Of a stretch of DNA of 64,000 bases, positions 35,901-50,900 are shown piece by piece. Position 1 is the stretch's first letter; each line of letters opens with the position of its first letter. Made by a program: the position numbers and the translations under genes. The stretch spans positions 7,623,501-7,687,500 of the forward strand of contig NC_092602.1 in assembly GCF_047663525.1 (NCBI RefSeq). The letters run 5' to 3'. The notes beneath the pieces are model-generated. The model had not been told where the DNA came from. It did no database searches and worked only from the letters and a program-made list of their open reading frames with translations. Source of the DNA: Anas platyrhynchos. Lineage: Eukaryota; Chordata; Aves; Anseriformes; Anatidae.

Positions 35901-38900
35901 TTCTGAAAAGGAATAAGATGTTGCCAGTATCTGTGCCAATCCAAAAGACATTCTCCGGTGATAAAGGCAACCATCAGCACTCAGCTGACACAAACCTCTT
36001 AGTACAACTAATTTTTGAGCAACTGCTATTAGCTGTGAGTGCTCCACTGCACATTTCCATACACAAGTGAACAATACCTTACTCAGCACTTTGAAAAATG
36101 AGAAACAATATGTTTGCGACTAAATATTGCCACATCAGCTACCTTGGAAGTGCTTTTCAGAGTCACTATCAGAATTAATAATCTAGTAGGAATGCTTTGC
36201 AGGTACCAGGAAACCTGACTGGCAGGGCTTCTCAGGCTCGGTGCTATAAGGCATCATAATCAACAAGCAACAAGAGACATTTGCTTTTGCTTCACAGGAG
36301 GTCTCTGAATTTGCCTGAGAAGCAACAAAGTCTTAATTACACCAGTTTTCTAAGCATGGAAAGGCTGTGTAAGATATAACCTACCTTATCCTCCACAAAT
36401 CATCAAACAGGCCATCCTCAAGCTGTGGCAGGAGAAGTGCGATGGCAGTCTCAGCATACATACTAATGATTCTTTGGCCAGCGCGCAGGGCAGTGTCTCT
36501 CACAAACTCATTCTCATCTGCTAGTGCCTGAACAGAGAGAGAAGTGTCTGTGAAAGCTGGTTTTTGTTTTCCTTTTCCACCACAATATACAAGACCAAGA
36601 AGGAAAACAAAAAGATGTTTTCTCTCAGCCATGAAAAGTAAATGGACCATAGAGTTGTGAATGGTCAAAGGTGATTTCAAGAAATTACTAGTGACTACAA
36701 AAGACAGCAAGCAAATAACTTGGAAGAATAAATCATTTATAAATTAAATTCATTTATGTATTTTTATAGTCCAGCAATGCTGAACAAATATCTACCTGTC
36801 TCACAATTACTGGAAATGATGCTTAAAATACTCTGGAGGCTTTTTTATTTTTTAAACTGCTAACAAATAAAACTCTTTAGGTCTCTGCTACATACCTTAA
36901 GGATACAAGGGATGATGGGACCAACATAGGGAATGAACTTGTCTCCAAAGGTAATTGGCAGGTAGTTGAACATCATGATATAACCGTCGCGCACGTGTGG
37001 AGCAATATCCACTTTACTGGCAGTAGCTACAATCTCTGGCATAAGTTTCTCCAGCTTCTCCACCCCCAAACCAGCCATAACTTCAGCCAGACCTGGAGAA
37101 AAAAAGCAAGTAACAGAGCTGATAAATGTCAGAAACAACAAAGCTAATCTGATTCAGTAGGAGAAAGCCTGAGCTCAGTATTCATACACAGCTGTCCTCA
37201 CCTTGAGCAGCACCAGATCGGTCCACTGAGCTCTGCTCGTATGTCAGTGTCTCCATCAGCCATGGCAACAAATCCTCAAAGCATGATTCTCCCATGCCCT
37301 TCACCATGGCTCCCAGTGCTTTTGCAGACACTGTACGCACCTAACAGACAACAGAAACAAGAGATTTGTAAGATACCCTGTCAAAGTTACTAAGACAGAG
37401 ATGTGTCAGCCTGATTACAGATCTACAGAAGATGACGATAACATTTAACATAATGCACTGAAACAGTATTTGTACAAAAAGACTTACCTCAGGTACAGGG
37501 TCCAGCAGAGATGCCTTCAGTCCAGGAGTCACACTGGGTAGGTAAGGAGCCAGATCCTGAAACAAAGAGCCCAAAGATTAAGTACTAGATTCAAAATGAG
37601 AAAAACTTAAAGCATCTTTATGCAAAGGGCAGTTCAGCCCCTTATTATTAGCAATCATCCTTAACATCTCAAGAGTTCAATCAGTTCCTTTTAAAACCCT
37701 GCAAATGAGCACACTGGATTGTTCTCTAAGCAGAACACAGACCACCAGTTCCGTGCAAACCACTCAAAACCTTTTTGATGCTCACTCATAACTTAGCACT
37801 TTGTATCTAAGGAAAATCCAACACTCTTAACATTTACACAAGGTTTAAATATAGAGATTATCAGCACAAAAATTAAACACAGCTCTTTAGCCTACAGCGA
37901 GGTTGTACAAATACTTTTCAAACAACCCCAGGATCCATCTGTAAGCGACTGATCTGTGTTTCACTGGTAGTAGTTTTGCTTGTTTATTTGTTAAGGCATT
38001 TTATATATGGTAAAAATTAAAAGACTTCTCTTGCAGAGATAAATCTGGTAATACCTAGATGAGGCAAGTGCAGAGCTAACAGTCTCAAGCTCCTGAGAAT
38101 TTTCACTGTCTTTATAGCCACTGCCTGTTCATTTACATACATTTAATTACAGCTGCCTGGGTTCTAATATTGTTTACCTTAATAACAAAATCCCCAAACC
38201 AAATAAATTATCCCCAGTGCTTTCTCCCTTAGCTTCTACACAGTAAATACAGCATACAGTTAGAAAGCTTCTTCAGTACCATACCTTCTGATCAGTCAGG
38301 GAGTACATGTTCCCAATAATCTGCGCAGCCATTTTCCTCGTGTCTGTGGAACGATCTTGAAAAGCTCTCTGAACAATTGGCATAATAAGAGCTAAAGACG
38401 GAGCGTCAATGAAATGGACAAATTTGGTATCCAGCAGAGTCTGCAGACACTTCTGAGTCTTCCTGGAAGGGTCAGTGAGAGCATCCAACAGAACTGGAGC
38501 AATTGCTGAATATTTTTAAAAAGGAGAGAAAAGACTTTATTTGTACATAAAACAAAAGCACACGCCAGGGTGAGCTGGTGTTCTCTCATAGGATGCTTTA
38601 CATCCTCTTAAAGCATTCAGAAGCATAGAACAGAGAAAATCCTAACAACATTAGCTGACAAAACAGAAAGGAGTATTCACAAAAAGCACTGAAGCAGACA
38701 GCTGTTGTGAAGCTTTCATGTTATACAGCTACAGAAGTAGCTTCATTTCTATAGAAGTTCACATTTAATCCTAAATGCAGTGAACACAAACATTGCTATT
38801 ATAAACCGAGGTCATTGTTCAGCACTAGAGATGCAGACAGTTCTTACCAAGGATCTCTGGATTCCTGATGACAGACCCAATCTGCCTGAGAGCTTGCTGA

Positions 38901-41900
38901 CCCGCATTCTGCACCTTCACATGAGAGTCTGTGAGCACTTCAGTAAGTTTTGGCACAATATTGGGCAAGCAGGAAGAGAGCTGTTTGGGAGCACAGTATG
39001 CCATGGCTCCCAGCAGTTCCACTGACCCTGTGCATGAAGATCACAGAAAGAAAGAAAGAAAAAAAATGCAAAATAATACACAGCATTAAGCAGAAATAAG
39101 AGAAGATTCACCTCAAACTCAAATCTACAAGTGATCTTAGCAGAGAATGCACAGAATGGCTGAAATGCACTAAGCCACTCTATGCACTTTAAAAGACAAA
39201 AACTATTTTTGTTTTGTTTAGTACCAGGGAAAAGAAGGGCATGACAGGGGGGGTGGGAAAGAAAACATCTAGCTTCTGGACTGCTACTGGAGAGATGAGG
39301 AATAAAAAGCGTCCCTTGCATCTTCCAGGAGAATTTGCTCAGGTATCATAAAATGGTTTGGATTGGAAGGGACCTTGAAGATTATCTAACTCCAACCATG
39401 GGCAGAGACACCTCCCACTAGACCAAATTGCTCAAAGTCCCATTCAACAACCTGGCCTCAAACACTTTCAGGGATGGGGCATCCACAGCTTCTCTGGGCA
39501 ACCTGTTCCAGTGCTTCGCCACCCTCTCAGTAGAGAATTTCTTCCTAATATCTAACCTAAATCTATACTCTTTTATTATAAAGCCATTTCCCGTTGCCCT
39601 GTCACTACTCTCCCTGAAAGCCCCTCCCCAGCCTTCCTGTAACCCCCTTTAGTTATTTATTGGTACTTTTTTAGGTACTTATTATTAGGTGCTTATTCCT
39701 ATATCCTTAGGGGTGTAAGGATGCAGGAATAAGAAAGGGGAACAACTGCAAAAGTATGAGTTACTCTCACTCGTGTCAGTCAGATATTGGTCCATACCAG
39801 CTTTGGTTCTCCAAGATTCCTCTTCTAGGGCTGCAAGAAGCGAGGGCAAAACCAGCTTCACCCCATGAGTACTCAAGTTGCTCATCACTGCTTTGGCACA
39901 GTCATCTGCAGCCTCCAAGGAGAAGAGAACATTTACAAGGTGTCACATGTTTTTTCCTTCTTCACTCAACGACTCAATGGGAACAAAGCCTTCAAGTAAA
40001 ATTCTGTCTAAGTTCAACAACACAGCTAGCCAAGTAGCTCCCGGTTAATGGCCATTGAAATAAGATGCTTTCAATTGTTAAGAAGATCAAGTTATATTAG
40101 TGGCATCTCCAGGCATGTGTCACCTTCTCAGTCTGCCTAACTATAAACAGTATTCATACCCATTCCGTTTCTGTTTTCTTCTAACACTGCATGTTGTGAG
40201 AAATTTGAGGCCTCTTACCTCTCGCACATACTGGTTCCCATCTCCAAAACAAAGCAGCAAGTGAGGTAGCACATGAACCACATACGGCTCAAAGAGCTTT
40301 CCAAGCATGCTGCAGAGCATCTCAAAGGCAAACAGAGCCCCTAAATAAACATAAAGGACAGTCAGAGGAAAATAAACATAAAGGGGAAAAATAAACACAA
40401 AGGGGAAAATATAACTTCATTTAAAGGGAATGGAAAGAGCAAATATAATTTGCCAGATATCTGTAGAATTCCTCCAAAAGCCCCCAAATCTCAGCCTGAA
40501 AATCTCTTGCTTTCTTGCACTGCTGGCAAGCACTGTGGTGGAGATCTGTGGTCTCAGAAAGGACAGCAAGAGGCTCAGTAGCATTAAACCCATGTAACAG
40601 TCCTGACTCCTAGCTTCAGTAAACAGAAATAAGGACAGGAAACATCCAGCATCACAAGGAAAAACTAGGTTCTGAAAGCCACTCTAGACCAGCTGAGTAT
40701 GTACTGCCTCAAGAGGCAGAAGCCCACCTAGCAACAACACCTGCCTTTGAAAACAGGAGGCAGGAGTACAAACATACTGTCTAGGACCAAATAACTTTCT
40801 CCTACCACAATGCAAACAGACCAGTTTTAGGACACTGTACACAATTAGTGGCTTCGTAACAAACAGCCCGCATTTCCTACACTGCAAACTTTTGTAAAAT
40901 AAATGTAAAGAAAAGCACAAGGTATCATTCAATATGACCACAGCAGTAGTAGATAGAAGATAAAGGAAGTATTTAGAACGAAAAGCCTTTCAGAAGGAAA
41001 AGTTCCTCACCCTCACGCCGACGGAAGTTCTTCTTGTCCTGGATAGCATCGGTCAGCGTGGTCATCATCTCCTGCTGCTTGAGAGAAAGGATGCCAAGGC
41101 CCTTCACCAGGCCTGCCAGCCCGTAAGCTGCACCTTTGCGCTCAGCATACTTATCCGATTCTAAAAGCAACTGCATCAGCTTCTGTATCATTCCTCCTGC
41201 ATCCTCCTTAATTGCAGGCACCAGTGGTGGCAAACAGCTCGCCACTGACTCCTGAACCTGTAAAACAATCCACCAGCTGTCAGATCACAAAATACTGATC
41301 TCTGACATAACTTTCTCCTAGATTGCACCCACGATGAGAGCTGTCTGTCACCAGAGCCATTTTTCATCTCTCTGACATCAGTGTTAACCTGCCTCTGCAT
41401 GGGGACTCCTCCTGGAAGGCACCCACCTGCTGAGATGGTGTGGACAAGGCTGCTATCAGTTTGCCAACAATTGGTTTAACTTTAGGGTCACTCTTGTCCA
41501 GATGTTTCGCCAGTGAACCCATCAGAATGACCACACTCTGCCTGACAGCATCATAACTGGCATCATTAGGAGCATTTTTCAGGAATTCTTCGAACACTGG
41601 CAAGAGAGAGTTAACATTGTCCTGAAAAACAAAACCACAGAACTTGCCACTAGAGTCCACTCAGAATGAGATTTGCTATGCTCAGTGGACTTGTTTGTTC
41701 TTCTCTGAGCCAACAAACCGAACAATCAGACAGTATTTACAGTTCATTTAATATGCCACATCACATAAAACCTTGTGCCATCCTGACAGGCAACAAATAT
41801 TTCCTGCTAGAGAGAAGTTAGTCCTTAAAAATTAGATCCCCAAAGCTGTCAGCACAATGTTCTGCCAGAAGCAGTGCAAGTTACCAGGCAAGGCTGCTAG

Positions 41901-44900
41901 CTTAAACGTTAAGTGCCTGCCCTTTTGCTTGCTCCATTTGCAAAGAAAGAACAGGAAGATAAAGCAAACTTCACACTGCTTTTCTAAGAAACAGAAGGGA
42001 AGACAATATAATGAAAATACTCTGACTGTCATCACCTGTCAAGAGAAACTATAAAGGCAGTTGCAAGACATAAGAGCGATAACAGAGCAGGAACACTGAG
42101 CTTAACAGGAATATAGAGGACTGTCCAGAGGAGGTGACTGACACATGAGGAAAAAAGGAGCTGAGCAATTTACATCCTCTAAACCGCTCTCATCTAACAT
42201 AATTTATGTCAGAAAGGTGATGATCCTTAGTTCGGGATAATTTCAGTTGTTATAAAGTTTAATTAAGCCAACAATCAGAAAGTTTTCAAGTCTTGCTTCC
42301 CATCAGGACTAAAACAGATATCACCTTCCCAGAATTAGAAGATTGGTGGTATGACTTTACTTTTATTGCTCTAGTTGTATACCAATTTAACTCCAGTTAA
42401 TTCGGGGCTATTTCTTTTTTTTTATAGCAATGATAGAATCATGGTCATAGCCAACACTAGTCACTAACAGAACATCACTGATAAAAAAAAACGACTATAT
42501 TAAAATATAAGCTGTTACAAGCAACACCACCATCTAATAAAAATAAACAAATCAGTGGGCTTCAACACAGTATCTACATTTTCATCCCACCTGTTCCCAG
42601 TGCTAGAGAGAGAAGCATTCAGACTTACTTTGCCATGAGTGTTGAGTGTTGAAAGAGCTGCATCTAGCATGCACTTCCTGACTTCAGGACTGCGATCGTT
42701 CAGGGCGTCCGGTACGAAAAACTGAAAGAGTGGCTTCACCTGAGAACTGTCCAGATGCTGTGAGAGCTTGTTAAGGGCCAACGCTATGCCACACCTGTAA
42801 AGACAGTGAGCTGAGTGAGCTTAGTGACTTGAGGTCTCAAACATATCTGCTATCAACAGTACATTAAAGAAATGAAGAGATAAAGAAAGACTATGAAATC
42901 AGAGAGCTTCAGAGTGTCCAAGCTAAGTGCATTTCATTACATAACCCCATGCTGCAGGTTCCCAAAAGGACAACAATCCTTCAGCCAAATAATGCCTTTT
43001 ATGCTGATTAAGCGTTACAGATACTTGGGCCAACACACAGACATCAGGATCACTTCATCTACTGCTGAAATACAGCAGCTGTACCACAGCGTATATCAGC
43101 ACTAAACAAATTAGCTTAAGAGAGCAAACAAGATCTCCAATTAGACCTGCATAGGGCATGCAAGTAGACAAAAAGTAAGTCTGCAAACGGGAATTTTATC
43201 AGTTCATTAGGGCTAGCACTGCTGCCTGCTTCTCTTGCAATAATCACTTGCCCATACAGAGGTGGGAATCCAGTAAGATAAGATTCAGAGACTGATAAGG
43301 AAAGATTCTGTTCTTAACAGAAGGGCATAGAGAAGATAGCACCAAGTATTTGGATGGAAGTGAGAGCATCCCAATTTGGAGTGCCCAGCCTGCTTGAGGG
43401 GCACAAATATTCTTAACAAGAAGGAACAATTAAATCAGCAAGTCAATATAACGTGCATTTTGTCCTTGAACATTCCTTTATAGAAATATAAGCATAGAAA
43501 ACTGCCTGGATGTATAAATAAAAACCTGGAACACTGCATTTGGATGCACAGGAAGTGAGGAGATAAAAGTGAAGATAACTGTACCTTGCTTCCCATTGGT
43601 CAGGTGGTGATTCTGATATCACTCGTCCCAAAGCATCCAAAACTGGAGGTGGCCTCTGCAAGGAGGGAAATTTCATCAGAATGCCTTTTCCAAGGACACA
43701 AGCACAGAGAACACTGTCAGGCATACCTGCAATGCCATTTTTAAAACACTGCAGAGAGGTATGATACCATTAGCAGAAGAGCATAATAAAAAACAAGCAG
43801 AGTGCTAGTTTAGGACCAAAAAAAATTAATTCTAGTCCCTACTCTGCCACAGTCTTCCTGTATCACCTAAGCCATATAATTCACCTTTGCAATGAATGGT
43901 GCCATTACTTGCTGTTAACTTGAGGACCAATACATTAAAGTTTGTGATAAGCTCAAACAGCAACAGTAAACTTCATGCATATCCTCAGAGCCAACAAAAT
44001 GAAAAACGATCTTTTAAAACATAGAAAATACAGCAGAAGCTTGTGCCTGTCAATCCTTTGGGACAAAAGTACTTACATAGAGCTTCTCCTGGTAAATCTC
44101 TGTAAGTTTATTCATAACCTCTGCTGCCTGGTTTTGATACTGAGCTACAGCTCTGGAAAGAGCTTCAGCACCTGCTTGTCGCACTGCCTCTTCATGATAG
44201 ATGACATCTTTAATCAGCAGAGAACAGAGGTCAGGCTGCAGCTCCAGACCCATGGACTCCCACAACCTGCAGCACATACACAGAAGCAACAGATCACCTT
44301 TCAGGTAGAGAAGCCACAGCTACGTGCAATATAAGGCTTACCCAAACCTGCCCTCTGCCTGCAGGAGACAAAGCCCCTGCCTATAAAGCTTCACAAGGTG
44401 AGCAATCGAAAGACCCCCTTACAATCCATTCAGCTAGGAAGAACTCTCACCTCTCTGCCAACTTCTGTATTTCATCTTCCACATCAAACTTTACTACCCA
44501 AAGGCGACGCAACAGATTCAGTCCATTCTTTTCATCACTGTCTGGGGTTGGTAGAACCATTTGTAGCTCCATCAGTCCCTGAATTAATTTACAGGAGAGT
44601 CAGTGCAAAGATCTGATTTTAGAAACAGATACTTTAAAACACTTGAAACTTTTGCAAAGTCAAGCTCTCAGTAATTGGAAATGTCAAAATTCATGCACAC
44701 TTGTGCAGCACTAGGTTGTGCTCCGGTGACTACAGTCTTTTCTGTTCCTAAGAACAGAGAAACCAGCTCAGGAGAACTTAGCAGAAATTTGTTTGATAGC
44801 AAAGAAAAAAAAAAAAGCACCCTCAGTTTTTTTGGTTTTATCTCCTTTGAAGTGACTAAGCCTGAAGCTTTCCAAAAACACCAGGCCCAATATAGACAAA

Positions 44901-47900
44901 GCAATTTTTTGACAGCTTCTCCCTTTGAGACTAAGCTCTATGCAATTTTAAATAGAAAATGTTAAGCTGTTGTAATTACACTTGTTTTAACAAAACAAAA
45001 GTGTGGACAGACCCAGAGTGTACTCTTTTCCACCAGGTAAATGTTGCACAAAGAGCATTACTCATAGCATTAACATTCAGTAGCTAAAGCCTCCTCCTGC
45101 AGACATATTGCCCAAGGACTAGGATCACAGCTGAAGCCTCTCTTCAACAGTGTTGGAGAAGATTCACCTCCCCAAAAATGAAAGAAGTCAGTGCAATCAT
45201 GAGTTGTTCCCACCTACCCGGAGAGCTGCGTCTCGAACATTCATGCACGGAGACTGCAGGGCCTGCAGTAGCACATCAATCTCCTCCTGTTCCGCATAGG
45301 CACAGCCATCCTCCCCGCTGCTACTCGTGCACAGGGAGGTCAGTGCGTTGGAAGCTAGAACCTGAAATGCCGAGAGGAAGCATTAGAGATTCCACCACTG
45401 CCCTCTTCTTCTCTGCATTTGATCAAAGGGAGTGCAGGTGGGCGTTGAGTGCTATCACAAGCAAAGAAATTCTGAAAGAACAGAGAAGGCTTCAGGATGA
45501 AAACAAGAACTGAGTTCAGTCCAATCCCATGCCATTTTGTTACTATTTATCTTTCTGCCACCTCACCCTTTTGATCAAACTTTACTGCTGGTCACTGATT
45601 TTCTTCAACTGAACAAGGCCTTAGGAAGGAATAAAATAACACCTGGGGAAAACTGAAGACTGTTTGATGCATAAAACTCACAGGAAAAAAAAAGACACAG
45701 GTATTTTATCCACCCCCCTCCAATACCATAAACAGAGGAGACAAATGATGATATATCAACCAGCAGCCTCAGGGAGCAGGTGGATGTATTTCCCTCGGTT
45801 AGATGCTGATGAAACTGAGGCAGAATCCTGACAGTGGTTATGAAGCTGAGGACTCACCTGTAACCGTGGAGAACCTGTTCCTATCACCCGGGTCAGCAGA
45901 ATCAACATGTCCTTTCGGGGAAGTAACTCTGGGCCATTCTGAAAGAGGAGGAGGGGAGAAAAACCCTTACGTCTTGTGACTCCAAAGAACTTTGCCTGTG
46001 TATGGCCATCCTTATTTAAGAACCACAATAAAAAACAAGGCCTTAGCACATGACCCAAACCTGTGACAGAAAATAGTCGTGTGTTGTTAACTAACTAGTA
46101 GAATTAATCTGCTTTGTCCAGTTTACACATTAGCTGTTTCATCCCCTCCCTCAGCTTTACAGCTGTTGAGGAAGGTCACCTCATCCCCACAGCTCTCACT
46201 TACCTCATCTACCAGCAAAGCCTGACCATTTGCTGATGATCTCAGCTGAGCGTGAACCGTAAGGATCTGCAGGATCTTGACCAGGAACTCCTCCTTGTCT
46301 TCACTGGTATGGGGCGTCTCGATCATAACAGTCTTTAGGAGAGGAAAAACTAAGGAAAATGCTGGAGCTGATAATGGGGCAGCACCTGTGAAAAGGAAAA
46401 AGAATCCTGTGAGCAGAACTGCTCACCATTTTACAATACTGACTAATGCAAAACGTACACTTTGTAGGTTGTAACAGATATTGCCAGCTTCAATCTTATG
46501 TACAAGCTTGTCAAGTGACTCCAAGTATTTCTGTGCCCCTAAAAACACAGGGTCTACGGGATGATGTCTTGTGTACCTGGACTTAGCCCATACAGACACA
46601 GCACTTAGCCTGCTGAAGGCAGCTTGCACAGCCTGCCACCTGTTTAGTCCCTATCACTTTGCCACTTAGTGGCAGCAACATTAGGGCTCCAACACTGACA
46701 TTTGGCACTCAGATCTACCTAATGTTCTTGCTTGCTACACTGATGAGCTGGCTTTAATTAAAGTCATATTAGAATTACAAATTACTTCCAATACTATAAT
46801 ATTTCAACGCACGCAGCAAATGCAATTTGCTGAGCAAGTTTTAAGGAGATTTCTAAGGAAATGGACCCCTGCCTGCAGCTACTGTGGCCAGAGGGTCAAG
46901 GAAACACCTGAGAAAGGACACAGGCGACAGTACTGGTCTGAACTTTTGGGTAGACCTGTGTGGTGTCAAGAGTTGGACTTGATGATCCTTAAGGGTCCCT
47001 TCCAACTCAGGATATTCTATGATTCTATGATTCTAATTCAGTGGATTACAGTACATGGACATGCAAAACCATGGTTTTGTCTATACAGACCATACTCAGT
47101 GGATGGAGGAGACATGACAAAATTAAATCATTGCACAATCAGCGTTGAAATTAAAAATCTAATATTTAAATTGTATTAAGTTTGCATCTACACTCTCTGA
47201 GAATTCACTTGAATTAAACTAAAAAAAAAGGTTAATTTTATTCAAAGCAACAGGATCCACACAGGGACCTGATATTATTTAACTATCTCGTTTTTAAAGT
47301 TGCTTTGTCCCAAAGTAGCAGCTTATTTGCCAGCTGTATTCCTTTTAAACACTTCCTACCAACCTAACAAACCTGTCACTCCAGCCTTCATTTGGATTCT
47401 TGAGAATGAGGTTTCTCTAATTCCGGCACAAGGCTCAAACCCTCTTCCCCCTTGAAAAAATTAGAGCTTTTGGATTCCTGTTGTTAGAGACTTCGATTCT
47501 TCCTTCTCACAGGGGCTTTGCTATGGGACATAACAAGTGCTTGTTTCAGTCTTTCTGTTAGTCCAAAGCAAAATGTTTAAAGAAAATCTGAACACTACAA
47601 GTAAGAAAAATAAAGAATGATTCTTTCTGGTTTCAAGCTAAACTGTCAGCACCACTTACTTGCTGAGGATATATACGGTTAAGTGTATAATGTATTCTTG
47701 AACATATGCCTGTGGGCCTCTAGTTGGAGTCACGCTTTTATATATTGTTAAAACTAAAGTACTGGATATCTAGGGAAAACGCTTGCTTTCAACATCCTAT
47801 CTGTGCTGTCAGAGAATGCCACAATTTAGATTTCTAAGATGCAGATGAAGAGCACTGCAGATACAATACTGCAGTATTAGTCAGCTTATGTAGGGCATAG

Positions 47901-50900
47901 ATACTGCAGAAGTAGTTCAAGAGAGAAATATTAAATACCAAACACACAGAGCTCCTAACTATTTAACATGAATAGTTTAGGTAAAAAACCCGCTATCTCA
48001 GATGTGAGATTTTTCTCACTATCTGATTTTACGCTTTTTTTTTTTTTAATTATTGGCCAGATATTTTTAGGCTTAAGCAACTGTCCCTCTATGTGCAGCA
48101 GGAAGGAGAAGGCTTTATCTGAGAAGATAAATGTTCTGTTAAAAGAGTAGCTGGTATTTTAAAATGTATCTTGGCATTTCAGCAATGAATGATAAATTTT
48201 ACCATCCACAGTATAAACACGTGTAGTCTTTCCTAAGTATCGTGGTAACTGAAGAAACTAACTTCCACTAAACAGTATTGTGTAAGACAGCACTCAAAAG
48301 CATTTTAAGAACTTTTAGGAAAAGTTATTTGGGAATACAACTCGACTTGTCCAACAAAGTGTTATGGAACCTACTGCCTTTCTCTTGCTGGAGAAGAAAA
48401 AAAAAATCAGATATTCATTTAAATAAGCACTGTAAGAAATATTGAAGGCAGAACATTCAAAATACTTCCACTACTTTCTGGAAATAAGCATTCAAATGGT
48501 AATGATCCTGCAATTAATATGGAAATGCATGACATAACAGAGACACTGAATTATCACAGAGACATTGAGCACTAAAGCGGTGCTCAACATGGTCAACTGC
48601 TCCTGCTTAACACTAAAGATATTTATGTCAGAGTTACAAAACTGCAGATCTGACCAGCAACAGAACTGTACAGGCAGAACTGAATGACTGGGGTAAGGGA
48701 CCAAGTGGAATCCTAAATTTCTTCTAAAACTTAGGAACTGTCTACCACAGCATTTTCTGACTGAGCTAGATGATGATCAGCTCCAAAGCCTGGATGAACT
48801 ACCTCTATCACTACAGAACACTGCATCTGTAAAGACAGCTTAAGTCACCCTGCCTCCACGAGAAGGAGACTTCTCCAACCTCTTAAGAATTTACCTATTA
48901 GCATGTAGTGATACAAGTACTTGCATACCCCATCATAAAGCAGATTCTGGAATTGATCTATTTTAAAACTAACCCCTGGGTTCATTTTAGCCCAGATCAT
49001 ATTCTTGAACTATAAAAATATTGGTGCTTGCCCTTATGCTACGAAGTAGAAAGGAACTGCTTCTTCTGTAACCATGCCAGAATAAAATATTCATGAACTG
49101 CAGTACTACGTAGAAAACAAGAAGCCGCCACAGGCACTTCTCTGCTGAGATCTCAGATAACAAGCAATTATTTTGTCTTTCCACTTAGTCTCACTGAATC
49201 ACTTACGCTAAGTGGTGGTGAAATGCAAGAACTGTCCTTAGCAAAGATGAGTCTTAATTTCACAACTATTATTTCTGCCTGAACCATTTTAAGAAAAAGT
49301 TATTGCTGTTTCATTTCTACACTTAACTATACTTGTAATATCTTTTCTACTACTGCCACCACACAAAGAGAAAAAAAATTAATGAGGAAGTTAAGTTTTT
49401 TCATATCTATGAAAAGACTTCCTGGATTTAAAAATAAAAAGTGAAGTCTCACCTATAAAACATTATACAAACCAAAAAAAAATAAAAAAATAAAAGAACT
49501 AAGTTATTGGGGCAGGGGGGGAAGAAGGTTAAGATCTACGGTGCTTTTTACCTGTTTCTCCCTTGCCTGTTCGGCTAGGAATGGTGTGGGCATGCAGCAA
49601 GCTAACAACTCTGTTGAGAGCAGTAGGCAGCTCTTCTTGACACCAGGAATCATCTAGTTCACATTCGGGTTTCATCAGGCGCAAGGTCACATGGCTCAGT
49701 AAAATACCTGGTGTGAAAGAATAAAAAAATATACAAAAAGACTAAAACCAAACATTTCTTGAGAACAAACTCCCAGAACACAGACCAAAGAATTCTAACA
49801 AAGCTCTAGGAAACATCCCAGGCTGCAAAAGACGTGCAGAGATGCCCCAAAGGCTATAGGGGATATTTTCCTTCAGAAGAGTCACTTTCTGCTGTATGAA
49901 CACTATTGTGTGCTCCCTCCAACAAGGAGCAAACTCTTCTTGTTTTGCAACACCTGTCATGAAATTTCAGTAATCCCAAGCTTTTCTTAAGACGTCAGCC
50001 CAAACCAAGACCTGTCCAGCAGCGCGATCACTAGGACAGCACAGTCATCTCCTTAAACACTGTTCCATAGTGTTTTTTCTTCTTAGCTGTGTTATATGGT
50101 CACGATTCACAGCTTGTAAGAGGGAGGATTTTGACCACCCTGCCATAAAAATAATGCACCCTGCCATTAAACAGCAACTGCAAATACTAACCAAAGGTTT
50201 TAAGTCGAGCAGGCATAACACAGGAAGCTAAGGAAAGAAAAGGATCCTTAATTCTTGGAGCAGCCAAAGGCGATCTAAAAAGTGGCAAGAAGGAGCTGAT
50301 GAGACCAGGAATGTACTGAGTTAGACCAGGAGGTTTTCTCTTGATAACAGTGTCCAGGAGTCCCAAGGCTGTTTCCAGTTCATTATCAAGCTGTAAGAGA
50401 AACAATTTGAAAGATTACCATAAATTACTCTGGTAGCTGCAGGGCTGGCAAAAAAAGATCAAAACTTGCCTCCTTCAGTCGTTTTCTTATTTGAGACTCC
50501 TTTTCCAGCTGTGCATGCATTAGTTCTTTCTGCTTGCTAGTCAGTTGCACCTCATCCTTTATTCCTTTCTTCTTCTTTATCTCCTGCAAATAGAGAGCAC
50601 CATGGACATCAATAACTGGAACTATTAACTCTAACCCTTCAATTAGGTGGAGGAGCAAGTTGGACACCTTGTTTTTCAGAATTTACTTTTAAAACAGTAT
50701 GGAAGCACCTGTTTAACAACCCTTGCTGGGAAACTCGCACAAGATGCACTGAACAAGAGATGAAGAGAAAAACAGGCATTACCAACTAATAAGTGTATTC
50801 ACAAATCGGTAGAATACAGCAGAAATTTATACAAATATAGGCATAAGAGAAACTGATACACACAGAAACAAGAAAATAAAATACTGAGGTATTGAAAGAA

